Shown: positions 11,703 to 25,000, counted from the stretch's first letter. The stretch: 64,000 bases of DNA from Laccaria trichodermophora (GCA_018417955.1 JACTVC010000013.1:248001-312000), one strand, 5' to 3'. The notes: generated by a model from the sequence alone, not told the origin. Translations and numbers: made by a program.

Positions 11703-14700
11703 CTAAAGGAAAATATGAGATATGCAATACAGGGAAAAGATAAATGAAAACAGACTATTTATATCAGAATCATGATTCTTGATTTGCATCATATCATCAT
11801 ATGACCCTGAATCAATGCTGTTCACATTGGGTGAGAATGCAACAGAGGTGATACAATGTTTGTAGTCTTCAAATAGATCTGAGACAAGCTTTCCTGTCTG
11901 TGCATCCCACATTCTGATAGTTCTGTCCCTTGATCCTGAAACAATGTACTTTCCATCAGGTGAGAATGCAACACAGGTGACCCAATCTGTGTGGCCTTCA
12001 AATGGATCTAAGACAAGCTTTCCTGTCTGTGCATCCAACATTCTGATAGTTTTCTCCTGCGATCCTGAAACAATGTACTTCCTATCAGGTGAGAATGCAA
12101 CACAGGGGACCCAAAGTGTGTGGCCTTCAAATGGATCTGAGACAAGCTTTCCTGTCTGTGCATCCCACATTCTGATAGTTTCATCAGATCCTGAAACAAT
12201 GTACTTTCCATCAGGTGAGAATGCAACACAGATGACAGAATCTGTGTGGCCTTCAAATGGATCTGAGACAGGCTTTCCTGTCTGTGTATCCCACATTCTG
12301 ATAGTTTGGTCCTCAGATCCTGAGACAATATACTTTCCATCAGGTGAGAATGCAACACAGATGACAGTCTCTGTGTGGCCTTCAAATGGATCCAAGACAA
12401 GCTTTCCTGTCTGTGCATCCCACATTCTGATAGTTTCATCATCTGATCCTGAAACAATGTACTTTCCATCAGGTGAGAATACAACAGAGTTGACAAAATC
12501 TGTGTGGCCTTCAAATGGATCTGAGACAAGCTTTCCTGTCTGTGCATCCCACATTCTGATAGTTTCATCATCTGATCCTGAAACAATGTACTTTCCATCA
12601 GGTGAGAATGCAACACAGGTGACAGAATCTGTGTGGCCTTCAAATGGATCTGAGACAAGCTTTCCTGTCTGTGCATCCCACATTCTGATAGTTCTGTCCC
12701 TTGATCCTGAAACAATGTACTTTCCATCAGGTGAGAATGCAACACAGATGACAAAATCTATGTGGCCTTCAAATGGATCTGAGACAAGCTTTCCTGTCTG
12801 TGTATCCCACATTCTGATAGTTTTGTCCGCAGATCCTGAAACAATGTACTTTCCATCAGGTGAAAATGCAACAGAGGTGACCTGATATGTGTGGCCTTCA
12901 AATGGATCTGAGACAGGCTTTCCTGTCTGTGCATCCCACATTCTGATAGTTTCATCATCTGATCCTGAAACAATACACTTTCCATCAGGTGAAAATGCAA
13001 CAGAGGTCACAGTCTCTGTGTGGCCTTCAAATGGATCTGAAACAAGCTTTCCTGTCTGTGCATCCCACATTCTGATAGTTTCATCCCATGATCCTGAAAC
13101 AATGTACTTTCCATCAGGTGAGAATGCAACACAGGTGACAACATTTGCATGGCCTTCAAATGGATCTGAGACAAGCTTTCCTGTCTGTGCATCCCACATT
13201 CTGATAGTTCTGTCCCATGATCCTGAAACAATGTACTTTCCATCAGGTGAAAATGCAACAGAGGTCACAGTCTCTGTGTGGCCTTCAAATGGATCTGAGA
13301 CAAGCTTTCCTGTCTGTGTATCCCACATTCTGATAGTTTTGTCCTGTGATCCTGAAACAATGTATCTTCCATTTGGTGAAAATGCAACAGAGGTGACACT
13401 TGCAGTGTGGCCTTGTAAGATGCTATTGATAGATGGCCATGACACCTGTTTTCCCCTTTCAAGAGAGACTACTCTAGTAAAGTGACCAGAATATTTTTTT
13501 GCAATCAATGAGTTACTTGGTGACATTGGCAAGGCTGACAGATATATGTGAGGTGCACTTTGAGATATAGGTTGGAAAAATGTGGTCACGAATTTCATAG
13601 CATCCTCAATAAATATTTTCATATTTTCATCCATCTGCAAATAAATTAAATAAATTATGGATGTGTTCATAAAATGACCACACCTTTTTCCAGTTTAATA
13701 ATGAAGACAAAATGCCAGGTGCCATACTGATTTTGCTTGTAATACTCAACACTTCTAACCAATAGAGAAATTTACAACAAAAAAGGTAATGCAGTTCCTC
13801 CAGAACCTGACCAACAGATGGGACACACAAAACATGTGCTGCAAAAAAACAGCATGCATAAAGTAGCTCAGATGAGATTTTTTCTTTCACTTTTTGCAGT
13901 ATATTGATTTCAGGATCATCATTTGCTTTAAATGATGTAGGCAGTTGACATATATTGAAGCAAAGCTCTCTCTTAAGTAGATATAGAGTTGTGATAGCAA
14001 ATTCTTCCTCAGCATTGTCAATATCAATAAAGAATTCCCCACTTCGAGAAGAGCATGTCAGGTAGTCATGAAAAGAGCTGTGCAATGGCTTGATTGCAAT
14101 TTCATTCCCATTGATACCAAAAAGTAAACAACCTAATGGCTCAATTATTGCTTTAATCTCATTCATCCATGCTGGGTTGTCAACATGCATTTTTGACAGA
14201 ATTGATAAAGGTAGTGGTTCCTTTGCTGTTAAAATTCTTCCCATAACTGCTTTGTATCTGCTCATGACTTTGGAATTATTTCTCTGAAAAGCTTGATTGA
14301 GAACCTTGTAATATAGTTCATCTAAGCCACTTCTTGTCCCAAGAAAAGATTCAAGACGCTCATATGGAAGCTCACCCCCATATGGATCCATTATATAATG
14401 ACATGTAACAGCTGCCCACTGAAACAAGCCTTCTGAACTTCTGACAAGCAGACTGCACCATTCATGATTTGGCCATCTGGCTTCAAGCTCAAATTTTATG
14501 GCTTCCAGCTTAGATTCAACATAAAGAGAAAGATCAAGTTCATTAAGCTCATTCTCCATTTCTCCAGCATCCACATGTTTGTGCTTGATATATGAATGTT
14601 GATTAACCAGTTGAAGAGCCTTAGAAACATCAGGTTCAAGACGTGTTGTCACCAGAATCCGAAAGTTTTTAGGTAACTCTGCAGCCTTTCCAATGAGTAT

Positions 14701-16803
14701 ATCTAACAGTGGTTTTCTTTCCATGTGACTACCACTTTCATCCAGAGCATCAATCACAATAACAATGGGCCCCACAGTAGTCAAAGTTGCAGCAGGCTTT
14801 ACAATGAAGTTGTCAAACTGCTCTTTTACTGCCAGAGTAGAGCATAAAGCACGATTTCCAGTAACAACAGAGCATAGAGCAGATTTCCAGGCAGCATCTA
14901 AATCAGAAAGATCCTGAGAGATAGTACTGAATAGATATTGAATGCTACGATTAGCCTGATCAGCCCGATCAAAACAGTATGAAGATCCCAGACGACCCAG
15001 ATTGTAAAAATGCTTAGCAATAGTATGAGCAATGGCTGATTTGCCAAACCCTGCAGCAGCAGTAAAGAAAAGTATCTGGGGTGTACCCTCACCATCTGGG
15101 CTATTTATCCAGTCTGTCAGTTCATCAATCAGAGCTACACGAGTTCCAGGAAGACACTGCTTGTCTGAATCAAACCGAGCATTCTTAGCATAATACATGT
15201 CCTTAAGATCTGCAGTTGCATCTAAACCCAAAACATTAATCATACTATCTCAAGAAAGTAATATGATTTACCCAGTTTTTCCACAGTGTTGAAAATTTGC
15301 AGAACTCTAAGTTGGGTCTCACAAATAGCATGCTGAGTAAAAGCCAGTTTCAACTTCTCAAATTGATCCTTAAAGTTTGCAATTTTCTGGTCTGCATCTG
15401 AGATCAAATTCTTTCCAGTTCTCTTCCCTATAAGAAGACAAAGAAATCAGAATCAACACAATATAATAAAGTAGGACTTACAAAAGTTGTGATCACCATA
15501 TTGGCGAATGAAGTAGGCACATTCTATAGTTTGCTGGGCTAAAGATGTGACAATTTTCTTCTGTGGTGCATCATACTTAGATGGATCTGTTCCTTTGAGG
15601 AATGCATATAGGGCTTGCACATCTTGAACAAGATCAGTAATTTTACCATCACGTTCAATCTGGTCCAAAATAGTCTAGCAAATTTATAAGATTCAATAAA
15701 TATAAGATCACTATACCAATTCACAAACCTTGGGAATGGCAGACAGTATGCCCCATGCAGCCTTGATATATGGATGAAACTATATTGAGATTACTAATTG
15801 AGATCATTTACTACCAGTAATATTGACAGCTTACCTCTGATATCTTGTCTGCAATTCCCATAAAAGCATGAACATGCTCAACAAGCCATCCATAGTTGGT
15901 AGAGAAAGAGTCTGAAGTAACTATATTAACACCAACTTGAAGAGCAGAAGCAGTATCCTCAGGGCCAGATTGCATCTTCATAACAGCAGCCTCAGCCAAT
16001 TCTAAAGCAGGACTGATATCCAAGATAGCTTGAGTTGAGGGATCAGCAAGCACAGGAAGCTTTAAGGATGTTAGATAATTTTTACAAAGAAAGCAATGAT
16101 TTCTTACAACTGGGCTCAAAACTGGAACCAATGTAGATATAGAGAAATGAATAGTAGTGTTTCCCAATGGCAAGCCTGAGCCACTAGGTCTATTCAGAGG
16201 CCAAATAATTTCTAGATATATAGACAAAAAATTTGAGAAACAAAATCTACAATGAGAAGACAAAGACAAGCCTTTAGAAGAAGAGCCCCCAAGCAGCAGG
16301 GGAATTTCCTCTTCCAGTATCCCAATAAGTTCATTAGCATGATCAATAGCCCGACCAATCCGACAGGGAGTCTTGTAAACCCGACAAATTAGATTGGTTG
16401 ATTGTGAGGTATTGCTTGGTGGTGGTAAGATTTCCGACGCACAAGATCAAGTGAACAAAATGATACCCACAATGAAAGTGTCTCTGACCACACTGGATCC
16501 GCCGACATGTCGCTCTTTCCTGTTTCCTGTGTATCTCCAGCAATAGTGAACTGCACATAATGCTTGTGATGACGAAGCAGGCCTTGAGGTATATTGTTGA
16601 CTTTTATATCTATAATGCGGGACGACGATTCAATCAACGTCCATCCAAGTTTGCGGTCTACCTTGCCTTTGATCTCAATTGCAATCCTGGGATCAGAGGA
16701 TGCAATGCTGGAATGAGTGGTCAGATGTTGGCGAAGATGTAGGAAGTAGCGGGAATAGAGGTACTGACGTAGGATCGGTGTTCGCGTTCGAAGCTGTATT
16801 CAT
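11703..16803 (-). CDS. C2-NACHT-WD40 NLR-like protein
   Basis: Signal-transducing P-loop NTPase of the fungal NLR type; related proteins act in non-self recognition and cell death, and this one's ligand is unknown. The ATG at 16803 opens a 35-bp exon. An 82-bp intron (16687-16768) joins it in frame to a C2-like domain (VQFTIAGDT, DPVWSETL). Several small helical exons follow: one ends KISE, one contains AAWGILSAIPK, one begins TILDQIERDGK. A GTAAAT..GAG intron near 15243-15270 leads into the NACHT exon, with Walker A AAAGFGKSAIAHT near 15045 and Walker B IVIVIDALDESG near 14755. A 49-bp phase-0 intron (13635-13683) leads to the sensor, about 12 nearly identical WD40 repeats of 43 residues plus one degenerate copy, ending in TAG. 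I found no lesion; splice sites between about 16270 and 16460 are unresolved. It lies between decayed transposons, yet appears intact. Confidence 0.87.
11850..13420 (-). repeat. 129-bp WD40-coding tandem array
   Basis: About twelve in-frame 129-bp units encode VAFSPDGKYIVSGS and TIRMWDAQTGK almost unchanged. Differences fall on the two residues after GHT, the two after the next Val, and the residues flanking Asp in GSxDxT. One unit (near 12170-12190) lacks a single codon. The array is also open on the plus strand in one frame for 313 codons, a composition effect. Confidence 0.9.
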
Positions 16804-17161
16804 CGTTTCGATTCTGCAAGATGAAGGTTGGAAGCAAGTTTGCTAGGGCGCTCAAAGGAAAGGTGTGGTTTGTTTGTTTCGTGGTCTTGAAGTAAACAAC
16901 ACCCTCGTTCCTGGCATGTGCCAAAGTGTCGTACGTCTCCCTCCGTCTCACATTTCAGTTCACACTGCTCCAGGGTTCGTTTGGGCCAGAATTATATCTA
17001 GGCAGTATATAACGATGTATAGTGGATCTAATGTCTAAATTTTGTCAATTCTTAAGTCCAACCGCGAGCCACAAGAATATTGGGAGAACAACGACATGAA
17101 CACGTAATCACCGATAAGATGGGAACGACATGTCAAAATGGGAAGCCTCATGTCACATGAG
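16804..17161. promoter_or_regulatory. 5' flank of the NLR-like gene
   Basis: About 360 bp lie between the NLR start codon and the end of the transposase remnant. It contains TATATC/TATATAACG near 16994-17010 and pyrimidine-rich tracts on the minus strand, but no motif I can name. GGTTCGTTTGGGCC at 16974 resembles a Tourist-like terminus, but I found no partner. Confidence 0.3.
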
Positions 17162-18243
17162 TCATGTGCTTCGTGCGCGGTAAATCGCAGCGCTTGTTGA
17201 CTTCTCCCATGTTGACACAGTTGAACCCCGTGTCGAGTTCATCCTCCTTTCCTTGGCCATACACGCCCTCGCAAACCGCAGGAATCCTGCCCCCTCCCGC
17301 TGGAGATCGTTGAGCAGCCGCCCATCTCGGAATTGATTCAGGCCGACCGTGAATTCCTCGATGAGCTTGATCTCATCCATTAACGCCTCTTCAAATGTGC
17401 GGCCATCATGTTGGTAAGTTTCCACTTCCTCCTCCTCGTCCTCTTCATCGGCGGAACCTCCCTCATTCTCATCATCCACTTCAGCTCCCAAATCCTGATC
17501 CTCATCCCTACCCTCAACAGGTTGTGTAGCAGCCGCCACTGATTCACCACGATTCCTCCAACGGCCTCAAGGTCTTGTGCCTCCAGAGGGGTGGTTCACG
17601 AAAGCGCATGGCTTCAAGGAAGAAGGTAGGGGGAACCCTATCCATCCGCTGAACGAGGTGCGCAGACTAGGAAGCAACTGATGGCGAAAGCTGGGCAGGT
17701 GCATACCCACTACTCCACTTTCAGTTGATACGTCATTGATTAGTATCGTAATTGGGGTATTCTCTAGTTTTCTCCAGGCTTTCTTGAACCCCCCCTGCCA
17801 GCTCGACAACTCACGATAACGCGCGCGCTCTGTCAACAAGACATCAAGCTTTCAGTAATAGGTCGGCGCCAGCTTTGTGACCAAAATCCAAACCAAAAAT
17901 CACATCGTGGCATATGGAAATGGTGGAGGAAGTCATGTTTGATCCGTCACCAGCTATGGACATGGTAAGTTTCCTAATATCCTTGGTATAAAGTATTGAC
18001 TTACTGGCTTTCCAGGATTATCGTCGTTTTTAAGCGCAGTATCAACTTATGGGCGCATCGAGCCCAAAGCTCCCAGCGACCGGCACGGTACCAATTTTCC
18101 CAAAGGTAAACCCACACCTCAGGTAGCTCGTGCTTCTTGCAGAAGTTGTACATGCGCTGAACTGCCCATCTTTTGGTCAGCTGGGGATTCGGAGGGCTAC
18201 ATTCGGGGATCGAAGGATGGGCACAGTAGTGCCTCTCCATCAT
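17162..18243 (-). pseudogene. MULE-type transposase remnant with SWIM finger
   Basis: C-terminal part of an Agaricomycete MULE-like transposase. On the minus strand, 18243-18001 encodes a block with VQRMYNFCKK and YRAGRWELWAR, characteristic of these proteins. At 17839-17700 follow RYRELSSWQGGFKKAWRKL and a SWIM-like zinc finger (VCTCPAF...CFLVC, with His displaced by a frameshift near 17660). The end (17539-17162) is acidic and closes with ERRMNSTRG and STWEKSTS, the usual C-terminus of the family. The pieces are in different frames and the catalytic N-terminal half is absent, so this is a relic. The name rests on recognition of the pattern. Confidence 0.7.
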
Positions 18244-19017
18244 GTTAATGATGGTGTTGCGATAGAGAAGAGCGCAAAAGGTACGTCATCCTTGCTGTTC
18301 ATCGTCATCACCGTTAATGCTCTCCTCTCTTTCGTTATCTGCAGATCCGCCCAAATCCACCAGCTCCTCCTGCTTCTCGATCGTTGGGAGGTGTGCTGCA
18401 GGGATTAAAAGTCTAAAGCCTTCGCCATGAATGACACGATCTATTGCCGAAACGATGCGAAGAAGTGGTAGCTTTATACGGTTGCGTCGGCAAGCTGTGG
18501 AAGAGGCTGATACTGAGATGGTCCGTTGGAAGATGTTGGGGCAGATGGCTGTGCTGTGGCCATTGGAGCCACAGGATGAAGTGGAGAGGCAGTGGGAGGA
18601 ATTGCTGATTGGGCAGTTGGTGCTTCGTCACCGACAATGGGCAGTAGTTCATCGTCCACAGTGTGCCCGCTTCATTGTTATCTCCTTGTTGTCGCCATAT
18701 CAGATGAAGCCTGGGATAGACTCGAAGACCTAGACACTCAAAATGGCTTCGCACATCGTTTCTCCTTTGGACAACACTCCAGGAAGTTCCGTCTATCAAT
18801 AGTCGACGGTCTACTTGCGAAGTTTATGCAGACTGGGAGGAGATGCTTTCTCCCATCAAAGCCGTTGGCCAGTACAACAGGTTTCTTACTTAGGCTTCAG
18901 CCAAATCAGCTGGAGGGGTTGTTTCTCTGCAATGACGCCGTAAGCTCATGAAATCTCCGTTCTTCTCCCTATGGTCCTTACCATCGTCGTCTAGAGCATC
19001 TCCCACCCTGTTCGGAT
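18244..19017. other. No gene assigned
   Basis: The minus strand from 18660 to 18474 is Pro/Ala/Ser-rich and could be the linker that precedes the YNFC block in the transposase remnant, but frames are interrupted. The plus-strand frame 18592-18951 has no recognisable domain. GC content here is higher than in the repeat-rich parts of the window. Confidence 0.35.
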
Positions 19018-19060
19018 ACATCAGGAATTTTGACAATGTTAAATTAGGCTATTTTAACCA
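19018..19060 (+). repeat. Candidate left inverted terminus of the Plavaka/DUF6532 unit
   Basis: This 43-bp segment, starting ACATCAGGAA, matches the reverse complement of 26085-26127 at 33 of 43 positions without gaps by my count. The pair encloses the DUF6532 and Plavaka genes. Exact ends and a target-site duplication were not found. Confidence 0.45.
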
Positions 19061-19429
19061 TAATTAAGGATGATGGCACACAATAAAATCATTGGAGTGT
19101 TTCAAGCGAAATGAGCTTTATAAATTCATGGATGTTTTATTATGTTCTATTCAGAACAATTCACGTCAATTCAGCGCAATTGACGAATGCCTGACAACAA
19201 AAAAGTACACCAGAACGACCTCAAATGCTTATTTTCTTATCAATGGAGAGATATTTTAGACAGTAATTCGACGAGGTATATAGGATATCATTAATAATCA
19301 ACCCATTTTGAGTGTCTGGTTTACGATAACGATGTCACAGAAGATAAGAGGGGGATGGCTTGTAAAGAAAGTGCTTGAAGGAATGGAGGTTTCGTAAGAA
19401 AAGAAAGACATTGAGCATGTGGGGTAAGA

Positions 19430-21870
19430 CTACACATCCATGTTGGCAATGTCAAGAAGAGCCAAGGCATTGTTAGCGACAGTGGTGGTGCGGCGAGTAA
19501 TAGCGGAGCTGATGAGCAGCGGGATCAGCACATGATGGAGAATGAACTTGATAAACGTACCTTGCAGCAGTATATAGGTCTGCCATAAGCTTCGAATAAC
19601 CCTCAGGGTTTGTCTCGCGAATCTCGGTTAGGAACTTGATGTGGCCATGGTAGACATCCTCATAGAGGTCGGCATTGAACTCAGTCTTGAGGCATGTTCC
19701 CGTCGCAAAGTCATCAAGGGCAGAGTGAACCTGTGGAGGTATTGCATCAGTGATAAGAGTTACGAGTGGCAGATGACTTACACAGGTGGCTGCTAAGGCA
19801 ACCATGGGAGCTGTGACCTCACGACGTTTCATATTGGTAGGGTAGACACTTGTGGTCTTGAAGCGGTCCTCATGTTTCTCGGCCAAGGTGCCGCGAGTAC
19901 CCATGAAGAAGACCTCGCGCAGCGTAGAGATGATGGCAAGGTTGAAAAAAGGCTTGGTGCGAACAAGAAGCTCCCCCTGCACGTCACATGAGTAGAGCAA
20001 GAGTTTGCGAGGCATTTGTGTTACTTACACGTAGGGGGAAGATATAAGATGTCTGATTGATAAGATCAGCCACCTTCGCCTTTCCTTCTGCACCTCCGGC
20101 AAGCTGATAGAAGCCCTCCACTTTACTTAACGCGACCTTTTTCATCCCACCACGATATCCCGAGAGGCGACCATTCAGCTGTAGACATGAATCAATAGAT
20201 GTCATTCGAAAGAATCGTGTCATACCAAACGACCAAAAACCACACCAAAGTGGTGATCTTGGGCAAAGCGGCTTGCATACAGAGTAGCCCCAAGGGAAAC
20301 CGCACACCTCCTTAGAGTCTGGCGGAAATACTTCGTTGCATCATCCAAAGGTGGGTAAGCAGTTTCCCCGATGGCATCCCCAGTGACCCGACGAATGGCT
20401 GCTTTGATAACCATGCGTAATACGGAGGGTTGGGCCTTGATACTGATACCACACTTCCCACGGCCTGGTGGGGTGTAGTGAGCTGCAGAAGCCCAGCCTT
20501 CATTGGGATCTTCATCATCGATATCAAGAATACCCTCAGGCCCAGAGTCACTGCCGTCATCGGAGGGCTTTGGCCTGAGATTAGTTTTGATACGAAAAGA
20601 AAAAGATAGCCTACCTCATCACCAGCAGCAGCGGTTGTGAACAGTGGAACCTTCATGTACGTGTTAGTAACTGAACCGAAGTGAGGGAACAAGGAATGTA
20701 CCTCAGCACGACGATCTGCTGCGCGCTTTCCGTTCTGTGTCTGTGGAGAATATGAGACCTGATGACGTGACTGCAAGGAGTGGTACAACCGTTCGACGAT
20801 AATGGGGCTGAGACTCATCTTCGTCGTTGTCGTCATCGTCTTGATTACCCTCAGGCTCACCTCCATCCTCATCTTCCTCGTCATCGTCAGCGGCAGTAGG
20901 GTCGACCTCCGAAGCTGTTGTGGCTTCACAGAAGTTTGGGTCTGGAATGTCAATGTCGTCCTCGAAGTCATCGTCGGAGTGGGCAGCTGCCTTCCATTGA
21001 GGGTGCTGTTTCAAGATGTAAGCTTATCTGGGTGGACGACAATGATACTGAACCAACCTCTTTTCTCAAGGCGATCTTGAGCTCTTGTCCACTCAACACC
21101 CGAAGATCCTGACTAACATCGACGTCTTGGTCATCGTCAAAGTTATCGCCATCATCTTCAGGCTCGCCACCTCCCGCAGTATATCCATCGTCTTCGTCCT
21201 CATGCTCAGGACTGTTGTTGTTTGGTTTACGAAGTCGCTTGGGCTTAGTTATGACAACTAGACCCTCAGCTTCTTCATCCGAGTCGTCATCGGAATCATT
21301 GATGACAGCTGGGCGACGACGAGTAGATGCTAGAATGGGCTGTTAGGGTTGCCAAAGAAATAGAAGATATCAATAACACGTACCTGAGCCTTTCGACGTG
21401 GAAGCCACCTGTTTTGAAGTTGGCTTGGGCTTTGGAGTAGATGTCCTGACACCACCAGCAACTGTACAATTGCTGTCGTCGGCAACTTACAAGATGAAAT
21501 GCAAATTGAAACTTACTTCTCGCTTTTTTAGAAACAGACAAGTTGGCGCTACGTTCAGGGGAGGCTCCTCGCTTGTGAGGTCCAGTGGGAGCAGCCCCTT
21601 TCCATGCTGAAAACAGTCACTCAGGCTCGGCTCGATAGGTTTTTGGAATGCACCTACGAGCTTCCTTCATCGCTGCCAGCTTAGAGGAGCGGTTCACTGT
21701 TCCGAGGAGTAAAAAGCTATGCAAGAATGAGCTGATAAATTGGTACCTTTTCCAGCCGCTTCAATCTGACGAAGCTGCGCCTGCTCTTCCAGCTTTTTCT
21801 TGTTGATGGTGTCACGTCGCTTCTCAGCCGCAGACCTATTGTCCATGATTGCTTGAGATTTTGGGGCCAT
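19430..21870 (-). CDS. DUF6532-domain protein
   Basis: Protein of unknown function; the DUF6532 family is expanded in Agaricomycetes. The ATG at 21870 opens a basic N-terminus (RSAAEKRRD). Acidic, Asp/Glu-rich linkers are spread over exons at about 21300-20790. The conserved C-terminal domain runs from about 20560 to 19430, with FNLAIISTLREVFF, VTAPMVALAAT, DLYEDVYHGH and YSKLMADLYTAA. At least eight short GT..AG introns can be placed in frame. Examples are one of about 50 bp inside the acidic region near 20740-20790, and the last, which joins TAA to SSAITRRTTT and ends at TAG (19430-19432). I saw no premature stop. It starts 182 bp from the divergent Plavaka gene and lies inside the same candidate inverted repeats, so it may be element cargo. 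Confidence 0.8.
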
Positions 21871-22052
21871 CGCAGGTGGGGACTTAGGGAGTAAGAAAGG
21901 AATTGCGTAGGGAGCTAAAAGAATGTGGTAAGAAGAAGAAGAGATAACGTGTCGGAAAAAAAAAATTGATTGGCAGAGTTTGGCCGCCTGCCGGCCCTCA
22001 ATTGGATGGCAAAGAGTTTGACGCGGTGAGGAACAAATCCGCCCATAATCCA
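21871..22052. promoter_or_regulatory. Shared divergent promoter region
   Basis: Only 182 bp separate the start codons of the DUF6532 gene (minus) and the Plavaka transposase (plus), so both promoters must lie here or overlap the genes. A poly-A run at 21956-21965 is visible. I see no clear TATA box. Confidence 0.4.
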
Positions 22053-25000
22053 ATGGCGATTTGCAATGGTTGCGGTATTTCTGTCAAACGAAGTGGTCTT
22101 CTCCCACATCTTCGCCTCAGCAGAGATGCGTGTTGCCAACAGGAACTTCAAAACATTCTTGCAGGGGGCGGGGAACTGTCATCGGACTCCAACATGGAAT
22201 CTGTCAACTCAAGCGGCCTCGTATCAGATTCCGCCATGAATAGCCGAACAGCCAGATCGACTGTGAATGCCATACCTTCAATCCTCATTCCCTCACTCTT
22301 TGGCCCGGCTCTTGCGCAAGCTGCTAGGGATGAGCCCCAACAAAACTTCTCGATGCAGATAGACGAAGCAGGGGACTTCTTCGGCAACTACCAAGACTAT
22401 GATTGTGACGAGTTCGGAATGGACGAGGATGATGGCCTGGATGCAGAAGATGCTAGTGAGGAGTCAGAAGAGGAGTCAGAGGAGGATATAGCAGATGCGA
22501 CTCTGGCCGAGGAAGAACATGGCCTTGAGCCCAGCCGCCCCACTTCTCTACAAGAAAGCTCAGATCAGCCAAACAATGAGTTACCAGTTCGCGCCAACCT
22601 TACACAACAGAAAGCGGCACGTTTGCGTGGAGGGTACGAGGAGAAGTTGACAAATAAGCCCTTCGCTGTCAAGTTTACAAAGGGAAACGCAGGGGCAGTA
22701 GTCTCCCACAGTGGTCGTGATGAAAACACCCGCTACTCTTCAGCACTGGGAAACTCTGAGAACCCATATGCACCCTTTGCGTCGAAGATGGAATGGGAAA
22801 TTGCACGCTGGGCAAAGCTGCGGGGACCCAGCTCAACGGCCTTTACTGAGTTGATGGGAATCCAGGGCGTAAGTTTTGTTGCCAAACTGCATCGATATTT
22901 TCACTCACTCCGTCACTACCAGGTTGTCGAGGGTCTTGGCCTTTCCTTTAAGAACACAGCAGAGTTGAACAAAGTCATCAATAAAGAGTTGCCTGGTCGT
23001 CCAGCATTCCAACGGCATGAGGTGATGGTGGGATCGGAAGTCTGTGATGTGTACTTTCGCGATGTGATCGCATGCGTCAAGGCCCTCTTTGGTGATTCAA
23101 ATTTTGCGCCATACCTTGTGTTTGCTCCCGAAAAGCAGTATACCGATGACACGAAGGCAGTAAGAATGTATCATGATATGCATACAGGACGGTGGTGGTG
23201 GTCAACACAGGTTTGCATCTTTTGAACAATTTTTGTTGATCTTTGCTCACGGTCATGTACCTTGGTTCAAACTAGGAAGAACTTGAATCTCAGAAACCAG
23301 GTGCAACAATTATCCCTATTATTATATCTACAGACAAAACACAGCTCACCCTTTTTCGCAATAAAAGTGCCTACCCTCTCTACTTGACAATCGGAAATAT
23401 TCCCAAGGAGATTCGTCGAAAACCATCATTCCGGGGCTATGTCCTTCTAGCGTACCTTCCAACAACTCGGCTGGAAGGCGTGACGAACCAAGCTCAACGT
23501 CGTCGCCTTCTCTCAAATCTTTATCATGCTTGCATGCGGAAGGTGCTTCAACCACTTGAAGAGGCTGGTGTTTCGGGCATGTTTGTGACAAGTGGTGATG
23601 GCCTGGTTCGACGAGGCCACCCACTATTTGCCTCCTTCATCGGCGACTATCCCGAACAGATTCTTACTACGGGATGCTTCACAGGGGAGTGTCCTGGCTG
23701 CCCAGTGCACTGTGATGAACTCAGAGATTATCCACCTGATGGACCTCCCGGGTTTCGTGATCTCGATGCTATCCTCAAGGCACTCGACTCCTTTGACAGT
23801 GACCCCGCCGGCTTTCTTCAAACCTGTGCGAGGGCTGGCATCAAACCGCTTGTGGAACCATTCTGGAAAAACCTCCCTTACGCACACATCTACCGCTCCA
23901 TTACCCCCGACATCCTTCATCAATTATACCAGGGAGTCATCAAACATCTCGTCGGCTGGATTACAGAGGCATGTGGTGCTGACGAAATCGATGCTCGATG
24001 CCGTCGAATGCCTCCAAATCACAATATTCGACATTTCACGAAGGGAATAAGCTCACTGTCTCGCGTCACTGGACAGGAGCATGATCAAATGTGTCGCATC
24101 CTTCTGGGCTTGGTAATCGACATCCAGCTTCCAGACGGTATCTCAAATGTCCGTTTGGTGCGCTGTGTCCGTGCACTGCTGGATTTTCTTTATTTGGCAC
24201 AGTATCCAGTTCATACAGATGAAACACTCGAACTATTGGAGGACGCGCTTGCTCGGTTTCATGCGAATAAAGACATTTTCGTCGAACTCGGAATTCGCGA
24301 GGGGTTCAACCTCCCTAAACTTCACTTCGCGAGTCACTACGTCAAGCTAATCAAGCTTTATGGTACCACTGACAATTTCAACACCGAGTACACAGAGCGT
24401 CTTCACATCGACCTCGCAAAAGATGCATATGCCGCCACCAACTTCAAGGATGAATTCACGCAAATGACAACCTGGGTAGAGCGAAAGGAGAAGATTTTGC
24501 GTCATGACCAATATGTTAAATGGCGATTGGATGGATCACCCCCTCCAGAGCCCCAGGAGTGGTTGCCGCCCGGCCTAGAGCTTGATCGGATGCTCTCAAT
24601 GGCTAAACATCCAAGTGTTCGTGCAGTTCCCATAGATCGGCTGGAAGGTATGTACGGCGCTCAATTCTTTCACACGGCTTTACGACGCTTCATCGCACTT
24701 TCGAACGAACCGCATCTCACTTCTGCTCAACTCGAACGCAAGCTCTGGGATATTCGCCTTCCCTTCCGCACACTTCCTGTATGGCACAAAATCAAGTACC
24801 TGCGCCAAGATTCATTTACTCACACTTCCTCTACTGCTGACTCAATACATTCTCACCCTGCGAAGAAGGATCAAAGGGGTCGTCCAGTCCCCAGTCGGTT
24901 TGATACTGCACTTGTCAACGATGGGACTGGCAAAGATACTGGTACACAAGGCATGTCGTTGATTACACTCTTTGTGCAATAGTGTCTCAATTCTTTTCTA

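Noticed and set aside
11944..12885. 313-codon plus-strand frame opposite the WD40 array
   Set aside because: It is the antisense of a 129-bp coding repeat; the openness follows from repeat composition, and the minus-strand frame encodes clear WD40 repeats with introns.
16974..16990. GGTTCGTTTGGGCC as a second Tourist-like MITE end
   Set aside because: No inverted partner or TWA duplication found nearby.
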